Assembly (NCBI RefSeq): GCF_004011095.1
Contig: NZ_CP028129.1
Coordinates: 2,976,001 to 3,040,000 of the forward strand
Direction: 5' to 3'
Source: Rathayibacter rathayi
GTDB lineage: Bacteria; Actinomycetota; Actinomycetes; Actinomycetales; Microbacteriaceae
Length of the DNA stretch: 64,000 nt
Part shown: positions 53,103-61,417 of the stretch, piece by piece
How the letters are laid out: every line of letters begins with the position of its first letter
How positions within the stretch are numbered: the stretch's first letter is position 1
Notes under the pieces: model-generated
Database searches by the model: none
Told to the model about the DNA's origin: nothing
What the model saw: only the letters and a program-made list of their open reading frames with translations
Translations under genes and position numbers: made by a program

Positions 53103-54170
53103 ATGCCACGCACCTCCCGCACCACCGCCGCCCTGCTGCTCGTGACGCTCCTCGCGGCCGGCCAGGCGGATGCTCAGGAGGCGGACGCCGCCGTCACCTG
53201 GGGCGTGCGCCCCGCCGATACCGAGCAGGGGAGCGAGCGACCGAACTACGCCTACGCCCTCGACCCGGGCGGGCAGCTGAGCGACGCGCTGATCGTGTCG
53301 AACTACGACGACGAGCCGCAGACCTTCCGCGTCTACGGGGCCGACGGCTTCATCACCGAAGCGGGTCAGCTCGACCTACTGCCCGCCGCGAAGCCCTCGA
53401 CCCAACTGGGCAGCTGGATCTCGTTCGAAGCGCCCGAGGTCACCGTCCCCGCAGGCGAGAGCGTGCAGGTGCCGTTCGAGCTCGTCGTCCCCGACGACGT
53501 CACACCCGGCGACTACGCCGCGGGTGTCGTCTCCTCGATCCTGGTGGAGGGCGAGACCGGAGTGTCGGTCGACCGGCGCCTGGGCTCCCGGATGTACCTG
53601 CGTGTCGGCGGCGACCTCGTTCCGCGCCTGTCGATCGACGGCCTCGCGGTCTCGTACGACGGCGGTTGGAATCCCTTCGCCCCCGGCTCAGCGACCGTCG
53701 ACTACACCGTGACCAACGCGGGCAATACCCGCATCGCTCCGGGCGCCGAGATCAGCGTCGCCGGCCTCCTCGGCCTCGCGCCGGTGTCCGCGACTGATCC
53801 GGAGCCGCTGCCGGAGTTGCTGCCCGGCACGTCCGTCTCGCGGACGCTGACCGTGGCCGGCGTCTGGCCGCTCTTCGTCGCGACCGCCCGAGCCGCGCTC
53901 TCGGGCACCGTCGTCACCGCCGACCAGGCGGCTCAGGCCGACTCCGCCGTCGTCATTCCGAATGTGCCGGTCGCCACGGCCGAGTCCACCGCCGCGGCCA
54001 TGCCGTGGAGCGCGCTGCTCCTGCTCGCCCTGCTGATCGGGCTCGTCGTGCTGACTGTGGTGCGCCGCCGCCGCCGGGCCGCCGGGGAGCAGGCGCGGAT
54101 CGACGCCGCCGTGGCCGCCGCTCTGAGCGCCCAGCCCGAGGCGGCCGACCGTGCGGAGGTTGGCTCCTGA
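53103..54170 (+). CDS. DUF916 (WxL-interacting) membrane-anchored surface protein
   Basis: The product is 355 residues from the ATG at 53103 (a TTG just before is possible). The signal peptide ends AAGQADAQEA. Residues 30-150 fit the DUF916 peptidoglycan/WxL-binding domain: WGVRPADTEQGSERPNYAYA, SNYDDEPQTFRVYGADGFIT and VPAGESVQVPFELVVPDDVT. A second beta domain (150-280) precedes a membrane helix (MPWSALLLLALLIGLVVLTV) and an RRRRR cytoplasmic tail. In firmicutes such proteins anchor WxL proteins on the wall. It likely holds the product of the gene upstream. Confidence 0.82.
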   Translation: MPRTSRTTAALLLVTLLAAGQADAQEADAAVTWGVRPADTEQGSERPNYAYALDPGGQLSDALIVSNYDDEPQTFRVYGADGFITEAGQLDLLPAAKPSTQLGSWISFEAPEVTVPAGESVQVPFELVVPDDVTPGDYAAGVVSSILVEGETGVSVDRRLGSRMYLRVGGDLVPRLSIDGLAVSYDGGWNPFAPGSATVDYTVTNAGNTRIAPGAEISVAGLLGLAPVSATDPEPLPELLPGTSVSRTLTVAGVWPLFVATARAALSGTVVTADQAAQADSAVVIPNVPVATAESTAAAMPWSALLLLALLIGLVVLTVVRRRRRAAGEQARIDAAVAAALSAQPEAADRAEVGS

Positions 54171-54180
54171 CCGGGTGCGG

Positions 54181-54290
54181 CCGGTGCGATTCGCAGGGGA
54201 TCGCGCCGTCGGGGCCCGTTTCTGCCCGTCGCGCCGTCCGTGCATGCCGGATCCCCTGCGAATCGCACGGGCCCCTGCGAATCACACCGG
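54181..54290. terminator. Three-armed foldback between convergent genes
   Basis: The left arm GTGCGATTCGCAGGGGAT (54184-54201) pairs perfectly with 54251-54268. The same left arm, from 54181 to 54199, also pairs with 54272-54290 with one mismatch. So one arm has two competing partners. It lies between the DUF916 gene and the ROK gene, which converge, and could end transcription from both. Confidence 0.65.
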
Positions 54291-54313
54291 CTCCTGCAGA
54301 GCGCACGCCGGCG

Positions 54314-55507
54314 CTAGCCGCCCGCCCGCCCCTCCGCGCGCAGCTGCTCGAGGAAGCCGTCGACCACGGCGGGGCTGAGCAGGTGCCCGCGCAGCATCAG
54401 CGCCGCGCCGCGCACGCCTCCGCTGCCGCCGAGCTCGGCGGTCACCAGGTCGAGCCGCTGGGTCGCAAGCGGGAGCGAGCGCTCGTCGATCACCGAGCGC
54501 ACGGCCGCGAGGATCTCCGGGCTGGCCAGGGCGACCGATCCGCCCAGCACGATGACGGAGGGGTTCAGCAGGCTCACGCAGGTGGCCAGCACTTCGCCGA
54601 GCTGGAGCCCCGCGATCCGCGCCGCCTCGACCGCGTCGGGGTCGCGCGCCGTGAGCAGGTCGATCAGGTCACGCACCGACTGCACGTCTCGTCCCGCCCG
54701 GGCCAGCCCGGCGGCCAGGGCGGAACCGCCGGCGACCGCCTCGAGGTCCCCCTCCTGACCACCGGCCGCGGCCGGAGCCGTGCGCGGGACCTGCACATGG
54801 CCGAGGTCGCCGGCCGAGCCGAGAGCGCCGCGCTGCAGCCGGCCCGACGAGACGATGCCCGCACCGATACCGGTGCCGACCTTCACGAACATCAGGTCGA
54901 GGGCGTGCGGGAAGCGCGAGGCCCGCTCGCCGAGCGCCAGCAGGTTCACGTCGTTGTCGACCAGGACGGTGGTGTCGAAACGCCGACGCACGAAGGCGGG
55001 GATGTCGAAGCCGTCCCAGCCGGGCATGATCGGCGGGCGTACCGGGCGGCCGCTGGCGTGCTCGACGGGTCCAGGCACACCGACTCCGATGCCCGCGAGT
55101 ACGGAGCGCTCGACGCCGGCTCCGGCGAGGAGGTCCCCGCAGACGTCGAGCGCGTGCCCGAGCACCGCCTCCGGACCCTGCGCGATGTCGAGCTCCTCGC
55201 GGCGCTCGGCGATGACGCGCCCGTCGAAGTCGGTCAGCGCGATGGTCGAGTGCGCCGCACCCAGGTCGATGGCCAGGAGCGAGCGCACGGCCGGGTCGAA
55301 GACGAGGCGGGCGGAGGGGCGTCCGCCGGTCGAGGGCGCGCGATCGAGGTGGGCGATCAGCCCCAGCTCGAAGAACAGCTCCAGCCGCGTCATCACTGCG
55401 GTCCTCGCCAGGCCGGTCTCCTCCACCAGCTCGGCGCGAGTGCGCGGCCGACCGTCGGCGAACAGCCTCAGCAGGTCGCCGGTCGCGGTACCCGCGCGCT
55501 CAGCCAC
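54314..55507 (-). CDS. ROK-family transcriptional regulator
   Basis: The product is 397 residues from the GTG at 55507, with GAAGGAGC 7 bases upstream. The N-terminal wHTH contains GTATGDLLRLFADGRPRTRA and TGLARTAVMTRL. The ROK sugar-binding domain shows LLAIDLGAAHSTIALTDFDG, VLVDNDVNLLALGE and FVKVGTGIGAGIVSSG. The usual zinc motif CxCGxxGC is absent; the equivalent loop reads AAAGGQEGDLEAVAGG. It is divergent from the ebo-like cluster 273 bases away and is the likely regulator of it. Its ligand is unknown. Confidence 0.88.
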   Translation of the reverse strand: MAERAGTATGDLLRLFADGRPRTRAELVEETGLARTAVMTRLELFFELGLIAHLDRAPSTGGRPSARLVFDPAVRSLLAIDLGAAHSTIALTDFDGRVIAERREELDIAQGPEAVLGHALDVCGDLLAGAGVERSVLAGIGVGVPGPVEHASGRPVRPPIMPGWDGFDIPAFVRRRFDTTVLVDNDVNLLALGERASRFPHALDLMFVKVGTGIGAGIVSSGRLQRGALGSAGDLGHVQVPRTAPAAAGGQEGDLEAVAGGSALAAGLARAGRDVQSVRDLIDLLTARDPDAVEAARIAGLQLGEVLATCVSLLNPSVIVLGGSVALASPEILAAVRSVIDERSLPLATQRLDLVTAELGGSGGVRGAALMLRGHLLSPAVVDGFLEQLRAEGRAGG

Positions 55508-55779
55508 GCTCAGCTCCTTCGCTCGGCCCGGCTGGCGGGTTCGGGGGACGGCACACCTGAGGAAACCAGTCACCGCACGGTCGCGCAATCTCGGCGCGCC
55601 CCCTGTGCGGGTTGTGCGCGAGACGGTCGGTCGCAGGCGCGCCGCGCGTCGCGCCGAGGCCCCTCCCCACTCCGACCGCCGGGATGCGCGGCGAGGATCG
55701 TCGCCCCGCCCGGCGTTCCGACCCCTTCCGCCCCGCCGGCCCGTTCCGGCCCACCAGCCCTTCCCGACAGGAGAGAACG

Positions 55780-57018
55780 ATGACCTCGTCCGATACCACC
55801 AGCACAGGTGCCCCCCGATCGGGCCAGCGCATCGGCCTCTGGCTGATCGGGGCCCGGGGCAGTGTCGCCACCACGGCCGTCGTGGGCCTGCACGCCCTCG
55901 CCGCAGGCACCGCGCCCAGCTCGGGCTGCGCCACCACGACCCCCGCCTTCGAGGACGTCCCGCTCGCGGGCTTTGCCGACATCGTCGTCGGCGGCCACGA
56001 CGTCGCGCCGACCCCGCTGCTCGAGAAGGCGATGGGCCTCGCGGCCGGCGGCATGTTCCCGGCCTCAGTGGTCGCGGAGGTCGCCGAGCGAATCGACGCG
56101 ACCGACGCCGAGATCCGCCTCGCTCCCACCGACGCGGCCTCGCAGCAGGAGGAGATCGACCGGCGCGCCGCCGACATCGTCGCCTTCCGCGAGCGCCACG
56201 GCCTCGCGCGGGTCGTTGTGATCGACGTCGCCTCGACCGAGGTCCTGCCCGCCGACCGCCCCGAGTTCCACGACCTCGCCGCCCTGCGCGCCGCCCTCGC
56301 GCGTCCGGGTGAGCGCCTGCTGCCGCCGAGCTCGATCGCCGCCCTCTCGGCCGTCGTCGCGGGCGCGGCCTACGCCTGTTTCACTCCGTCGACCGCGCTG
56401 GCCCCGCCGGCGCTGGAGGAATGGGCGGCCGAGGCCGGAGTCCCGATCGCCGGTCAGGACGGCAAGACCGGGGAGACCCTGCTGCGCAGCGTGCTCGCGC
56501 CGATGTTCACGGCGCGTGGAATGCGTGTGCTCTCGTGGGCGGGCGCGAATCTGCTCGGCGGCGGCGACGGGCAGACCCTCGCCGACCCGGAGGCGGTGCG
56601 CTCGAAGCTCGTCTCGAAGAACCGCGGACTCCGCAGCCTGCTGGGCGACGACGTCGTCACTCCGCTGCACATCGACAACGTGCCGGACCTCGGCGACGTC
56701 AAGACGGCCTGGGACCACGCGCACGCCGAGGGCTTCCTCGGCTCGCGGATCACCGTGCAGACCATCTGGTCGGCGTACGACTCCGCCCTCGCCGCCCCGC
56801 TGATCCTCGACCTCGCCCGCCTGCTGGCGCTCGCGGACGAGGCCGGAGTCTCGGGCCCGGTCGGCGAGCTGGGCTTCTTCTTCAAGGACCCGTGGGGGAG
56901 CGACGTGCACGGCTTCGCCGAGCAGACCGCGGAGCTGGTGGCCTGGGCTGCCCGCACCGGCGTGCTCGTCGCCAAGCGCCGCACGCCGGTAAGCAGCAGG
57001 ACGCGGGGCGATGGCTGA
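55780..57018 (+). CDS. Inositol-3-phosphate synthase family enzyme, first gene of the ebo-like cluster
   Basis: The product is 412 residues from the ATG at 55780 with AGGAGAG upstream. GLWLIGARGSVATTAVVGLH is the NAD-binding loop; the rest carries the myo-inositol-1-phosphate synthase features PSSIAALSAVVAGAAYACFT, IAGQDGKTGETLLRSVLAPM and TVQTIWSAYDSALAAPLILD. Such enzymes cyclise glucose-6-phosphate to inositol phosphate. It overlaps the prenyltransferase gene by 8 bases. Inference: it makes a cyclitol phosphate that the cluster then modifies. Confidence 0.87.
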   Translation: MTSSDTTSTGAPRSGQRIGLWLIGARGSVATTAVVGLHALAAGTAPSSGCATTTPAFEDVPLAGFADIVVGGHDVAPTPLLEKAMGLAAGGMFPASVVAEVAERIDATDAEIRLAPTDAASQQEEIDRRAADIVAFRERHGLARVVVIDVASTEVLPADRPEFHDLAALRAALARPGERLLPPSSIAALSAVVAGAAYACFTPSTALAPPALEEWAAEAGVPIAGQDGKTGETLLRSVLAPMFTARGMRVLSWAGANLLGGGDGQTLADPEAVRSKLVSKNRGLRSLLGDDVVTPLHIDNVPDLGDVKTAWDHAHAEGFLGSRITVQTIWSAYDSALAAPLILDLARLLALADEAGVSGPVGELGFFFKDPWGSDVHGFAEQTAELVAWAARTGVLVAKRRTPVSSRTRGDG

Positions 57019-57886
57019 GCTGCGCGACTATCTCGAGTTGGTCCGCGCGAAGGCAGCGCTGACCGTGATCGGCGACACCGTCGCGGGCGGAGCCTGGGCG
57101 GGCCGCGGAGTCGGGGCGCGCATCCTCGCGCTCCCGCTGTCCTCGGCGCTGCTCTACTCGGCGGGGATGGCGCTCAACGACTCTGCGGACGCCGAGCTCG
57201 ATGCCCAGGAGCGGCCCGAACGGCCGATCCCGTCGGGGCGGATCCGGCGCTCGGCGGCGCTGGGCACGGCGGCCACCCTGACCGTAGCGGGGATCGCGGT
57301 CGCGGCTGTGGTGGACGGACGGCGCTCGCTCGCGCTCGCGCTGCCGCTCGCGGCCGGGATCTGGTCGTACGATCTGCTCGCGAAGCCGACTCCGCTGGGT
57401 CCGCTCGTGATGGCGGCCTGCCGCGGACTCGACGTGCTGCTCGGCGCGGGCGTCGACGGCGTGCGCGCGGCGGCCCCTGCCTCCGCCGCCGTCGCCGCCC
57501 ACACGCTGGGCGTCACCGTGCTCTCGCGCGGCGAGGTGCACGGCACCACCCCGGTCGCGGCGGGAGCGGCGGCGGTCGGGACCGCGACGATCGCGCTGTC
57601 CACCGTGGTGGGCGCCCTCGCCGAGTGCCGGGCCGCCCCGGCGGTGGTGGTCGCCGCGGGCCTGGGTCGCTGGCTCCTGCTCGTGCTCACCGCGCAGCTG
57701 CATGCGGTCAGGAGGCCGACGGCCGCGGCCGCGCGCACGGCCACCCGCGCGGGCATCACCGGGATGATCTCGCTGCAGGCCGCGCTGGCCGGACTGAAGC
57801 GGCCGGAGCTGGGTGTCGCGCTCCTCGCGCTCGACGCGCTCGGCTCCCTCCTGCTCCGCCGCCCACGGAAGGGGGACATCACATGA
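57011..57886 (+). CDS. eboC: UbiA-family prenyltransferase, EboC-like
   Basis: The product is 291 residues, mostly membrane helices. NDSADAELDAQERPERPIPS is the first aspartate-rich motif (NDxxDxxxD) and SYDLLAKPTPLG the second. UbiA enzymes attach isoprenoid chains to aromatic or other acceptors at the membrane. Its position in a run of EboA-, EboB-, EboE- and EboF-like genes marks it as EboC. It overlaps the gene before by 8 bases and the gene after by 4. The acceptor is not known. Confidence 0.85.
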   Translation: MAELRDYLELVRAKAALTVIGDTVAGGAWAGRGVGARILALPLSSALLYSAGMALNDSADAELDAQERPERPIPSGRIRRSAALGTAATLTVAGIAVAAVVDGRRSLALALPLAAGIWSYDLLAKPTPLGPLVMAACRGLDVLLGAGVDGVRAAAPASAAVAAHTLGVTVLSRGEVHGTTPVAAGAAAVGTATIALSTVVGALAECRAAPAVVVAAGLGRWLLLVLTAQLHAVRRPTAAAARTATRAGITGMISLQAALAGLKRPELGVALLALDALGSLLLRRPRKGDIT

Positions 57887-59322
57887 GCGGCCTAGTCCTC
57901 GGCTACGGCACCAACGGCTTCGCCGACCACACTCTCGAGGACGCGCTGACCGTGATCCACGCCGCCGGCTACCGCGCCGTCGCGCTTACCCTCGGGTATC
58001 CGCACCTGGATCCGTTCGCTGCCGACTGCCGCGAGCAGACCCTCGCGTTGCGGGCGCGGCTCGAGGCGCTGGACCTGCGTGTCGTGATCGAGACCGGCGC
58101 CCGCTATCTGCTCGATCCCTTCACGAAGCACCGCCCCACGCTGGTCGATGAGGAGGCGGAACCCCGGCTGCGGTTCTTGGAGCGCGCCATCGAGATCGCC
58201 GCGCTGCTGGGTGCCGACGCAGTCTCGCTCTGGTCGGGCGTCGTGCCCGCGGGCGGCGACCGGGCCGCGGCCTGGCGTCTCCTGGTCGAGCGGATGCGCG
58301 GAGTCGTCGCTGCGGCCGAGCGCCACGGCGTACGGCTGGCGTTCGAGCCCGAGCCGGGGATGCTGGTCGAGACGGTCGCCGACGCGCTGCTTCTGCGCCG
58401 CGAACTCGGCGATCCGGAGTCGTTCGGGCTGACGGTCGACCTCGGGCACTGCGTCGTGGTCGAGCCCGAGGGCGTGGTCGGCGCCCTCCGCAGCGCCGCC
58501 GGCCTGCTGCTCAACGTGCAGGTCGACGACACGCGTGCGCAGCGGCACGAGCACCTCGAGCTCGGCACCGGCTCGCTCGACCTCGCGGCCGCCTTCGCGA
58601 CCCTCGCCGAGATCGGCTATCGGGGGATCGCCGCCGTCGAGCTGCCCCGGCACTCGCACGACGCGCCCCGCCTGGCACTCGCGAGCCTCGCCGCGATGCA
58701 GGAGGCGCTCGGCGGCGCCTCGGCGCGCGTCGAGCACCCGTGGACCACGGCCACCCGCGCCGCGGTCCTGGAGCGCCCGTCGCGGATCGAACGGTTCTTC
58801 CCCGCGGCGGGGCGCGAAGCTGGACGCGAGCCGCTCCGGCCCGCCGAGGATCCGCACGGCCTCGTCCACGGCACGCACGACGACGCGGCCCGCGCCGCCC
58901 TGGTGCACGCCGCCGCTCAGGCGCTCGGCGACGACGACCTGGCCGCTCTTCTCCTCCGTCTCTACCGGGGCGGGGACGGCGCCGAGCGCCGGGGAGTGCT
59001 GGCCGGGCTGAACGTCCTCGGCGACCCGGGACCGGCGACGACCCTCGCGGGCCTCGAGCTGACTGCCGACGCCCTGCGCGCCAACGACACCCGACTCGTT
59101 GCCGCGGCGATGGGCTCCTTCGCCCACCGCCACCTGGACGCGCACGCCTGGCGGCACGGGGTGCTCAAGCTCGTCTTCCTCGGCATCCCGCTCGCAGCGG
59201 TCGCCGGGATCCAGGAGCGCAGCGACGCCGAGCTGCGCGCGATGGCCGCTCGCTTCGCCGACGAACGCCGCGCGGCCGGGCGCCCCCTCCCCACCGATCT
59301 GGCGGTGCTCTTGCCGAGCTGA
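57883..59322 (+). CDS. eboA: Fusion of a sugar-phosphate-isomerase-like barrel and an EboA domain
   Basis: The product is 479 residues. Residues 1-285 form a xylose-isomerase-like TIM barrel (LGYGTNGFADHTLEDALTVI, LAFEPEPGMLVETV, FGLTVDLGHCVVVEPEGV, NVQVDDTRAQRHEHLELG). Residues about 305-475 form an EboA domain: LLLRLYRGGDGAERRGVLAG, LRANDTRLVAAAMGSFAHRH and VLKLVFLGIPLAAVAGIQER. In many ebo clusters EboA stands alone. Overlaps with both neighbours show it is one operon. EboA's activity is unknown; a substrate-handling role is possible. Confidence 0.85.
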   Translation: MSGLVLGYGTNGFADHTLEDALTVIHAAGYRAVALTLGYPHLDPFAADCREQTLALRARLEALDLRVVIETGARYLLDPFTKHRPTLVDEEAEPRLRFLERAIEIAALLGADAVSLWSGVVPAGGDRAAAWRLLVERMRGVVAAAERHGVRLAFEPEPGMLVETVADALLLRRELGDPESFGLTVDLGHCVVVEPEGVVGALRSAAGLLLNVQVDDTRAQRHEHLELGTGSLDLAAAFATLAEIGYRGIAAVELPRHSHDAPRLALASLAAMQEALGGASARVEHPWTTATRAAVLERPSRIERFFPAAGREAGREPLRPAEDPHGLVHGTHDDAARAALVHAAAQALGDDDLAALLLRLYRGGDGAERRGVLAGLNVLGDPGPATTLAGLELTADALRANDTRLVAAAMGSFAHRHLDAHAWRHGVLKLVFLGIPLAAVAGIQERSDAELRAMAARFADERRAAGRPLPTDLAVLLPS

Positions 59323-59381
59323 CCGCCCCCGAACGTCGCCCCGACCGCGGGGCCGCTACCACCGATGAGAAAGGCGCGACG

Positions 59382-60266
59382 ATGCGCATCTTCGACCCGC
59401 ACATCCACATGACCTCCCGCACCACCGACGACTACCAGGCGATGTTCGACGCCGGCGTCCGCGCGGTCGTTGAACCCTCCTTCTGGCTCGGCCAGCCGCG
59501 CACGAACGTCGGCTCGTTCACCGACTACTTCGACGCCCTGATCGGCTGGGAGCGCTTCCGCGCCGCTCAGTTCGGCATCCGCCACCACTGCACCATCGGG
59601 CTGAACCCGAAGGAGGCGAACGACCCGCGCTGCCGGGCCGTGCTGCCCGAGCTGGACCGCTACCTCGCCAAGGACGGCGTGGTCGCGGTCGGCGAGACCG
59701 GCTACGACTCGCTCACGCCCGAGGAGGACCAGGTCTTCCGCCAGCAGCTCGAGCTCGCCGGCGAGCACGGCCTCCCCGCGATGGTGCACACCCCGCATCG
59801 CGACAAGGAGTCGGGCACCCGCCGCACCCTCGAGGTGGTCGCGGACTCGGGGCTCGCGCCCGGTCAGGTGCTGGTCGATCACCTCAATGAGGTGACGGTC
59901 GACGCGGTCCGCGACTCCGGCTGCTGGATGGGCTTCTCGATCTACCCCGACACCAAGATGGACGAGACCCGCCTGGTGACACTGGTCGAGCGGATCGGGC
60001 TGGACCGCGTGCTGGTCAACTCCGCCGCCGACTGGGGCCGCTCCGATCCGCTCACGACCGCGAAGACCGGCCGCCTGCTGCTGGTGGCCGGCTTCAGCGC
60101 GGCCGACGTGGACCGCCTGCTCTGGCAGAACCCGGTCGAGTTCTACGGGCAGAGCGGACGCCTGGACCTCTCGCCCGTCGCGGGCTTCGACAGGGCCCGG
60201 GCCGGCGGGACCTTCGAGGGCAACTCCGTGCTGCGGGGCGCGCCGCGCGTGGCGGAGGTCGTCTGA
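59382..60266 (+). CDS. eboB: TatD-like metal-dependent hydrolase, EboB-like
   Basis: The product is 294 residues. MRIFDPHIHMTSRTTDDY gives the HxH metal motif, GVVAVGETGYDSLTPEED the carboxylate, MVHTPHRDKESGTRRTLEVV and LVDHLNE further histidines, and VLVNSAADWGRSDPL the final aspartate. It fits the TatD-type amidohydrolases called EboB in ebo clusters. The next start overlaps its stop (TGATG). The substrate is unknown; DNase activity is not implied. Confidence 0.85.
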   Translation: MRIFDPHIHMTSRTTDDYQAMFDAGVRAVVEPSFWLGQPRTNVGSFTDYFDALIGWERFRAAQFGIRHHCTIGLNPKEANDPRCRAVLPELDRYLAKDGVVAVGETGYDSLTPEEDQVFRQQLELAGEHGLPAMVHTPHRDKESGTRRTLEVVADSGLAPGQVLVDHLNEVTVDAVRDSGCWMGFSIYPDTKMDETRLVTLVERIGLDRVLVNSAADWGRSDPLTTAKTGRLLLVAGFSAADVDRLLWQNPVEFYGQSGRLDLSPVAGFDRARAGGTFEGNSVLRGAPRVAEVV

Positions 60267-61417
60267 TGCACCTCTCGTACTGCACCAACGTCCACCCCGC
60301 CGAGGACCTGGCCGGAGTGGTCCGCCAGCTCGACGTGTACGCCGGGCCCGCGCGCATGGCCGCCGGGCTCGCGCTGGTCGGAGTCGGCCTGTGGATCCCG
60401 CGCGATCTCGCGGCCCGCCTGGTCGCCAGCGCCGAGGACCGCGCGGTCCTGCGGGCGGCGCTTCAGCGCAACGGCCTCGAGGTCCGCACGCTGAACGCCT
60501 TCCCCTACGCCGCGTTCCATGCCGACGTCGTCAAGCTCGACGTCTACCGGCCCGACTGGACCACCCCGGAGCGCCTGGAGTACACGATCGACTGCGCGCG
60601 GATCCTCGCCGACCTGCTGCCGGCGGGCGCCGACGGCAGCATCTCGACGCTGCCGCTGGGCTGGCGGGAGGGCTGGGGCCGGGAGCAGGATGACGCGGCC
60701 TGCCGCACCCTCGCCCGTCTCGTCGAGGAGCTGCGCGACCTGCGCCGCTCCACCGGCCACGCGATCCGCCTGGCGATCGAGCCCGAGCCCGGCTGCATCC
60801 TCGACACGGTCGACGATGTCGTCGAGTGGCTGCACCCGCGGATCGGAGTGGTGGATCCGGCGTTCGTCGGCGTCTGCCTGGACACCTGCCACCTCGCCGT
60901 GTCCTTCGCCGACCCGGCCACCGCCGTCCGCCGCATCCGCGACGCGGGCCTGCGCGTGGTGAAGGTGCAGGCCTCGGCCGCGCTGCACCTGGAGGACCCG
61001 GCTCACCGCGCCGCGCTGGCTCCGTTCGTCGAGAAGCGCTACCTGCACCAGACCCGCGAGAACGGGATCGACGGCGTGCTCCGCGTCGACGACCTGCCGG
61101 AGGCGCTCGACACGCTCCCCGGCACCGGACCCTGGCGCGTGCACTTCCATGTGCCGCTGCATCACCGGCCCGAGGCGCCGCTCTCGGCGACCACGGCCGT
61201 CCTGGCGGAGGCGGTCTCGGCGGTCGATACCGCCTGGCCGTACGACGAGATCCACCTCGACGTCGAGACCTACACCTGGTCGGTACTCGCCGACGCGCCA
61301 GCCGACCTCTCCACGGGGATCGGCGCCGAGCTCGCCTGGGCAGCCGAGCACCTGCTCACCCCCGCCTCCCGTGATGCGCTGCTGGCGCCGCTGCTTCCGC
61401 AGGCGGTTGCGCTGTGA
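60266..61417 (+). CDS. eboE: EboE-like sugar-phosphate-isomerase-fold protein
   Basis: The product is 383 residues, opening MHLSYCTNVHPAEDLAGVVR, the typical EboE start. IRLAIEPEPGCILDTVDDVV, FVGVCLDTCHLAVSFADP and WRVHFHVPLHHRPEAPLS place glutamate, aspartate and histidine ligands as in xylose-isomerase-like barrels. EboE belongs to ebo clusters that help move metabolites out of the cytoplasm; its reaction is unknown. It overlaps genes on both sides. Confidence 0.87.
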   Translation: MHLSYCTNVHPAEDLAGVVRQLDVYAGPARMAAGLALVGVGLWIPRDLAARLVASAEDRAVLRAALQRNGLEVRTLNAFPYAAFHADVVKLDVYRPDWTTPERLEYTIDCARILADLLPAGADGSISTLPLGWREGWGREQDDAACRTLARLVEELRDLRRSTGHAIRLAIEPEPGCILDTVDDVVEWLHPRIGVVDPAFVGVCLDTCHLAVSFADPATAVRRIRDAGLRVVKVQASAALHLEDPAHRAALAPFVEKRYLHQTRENGIDGVLRVDDLPEALDTLPGTGPWRVHFHVPLHHRPEAPLSATTAVLAEAVSAVDTAWPYDEIHLDVETYTWSVLADAPADLSTGIGAELAWAAEHLLTPASRDALLAPLLPQAVAL

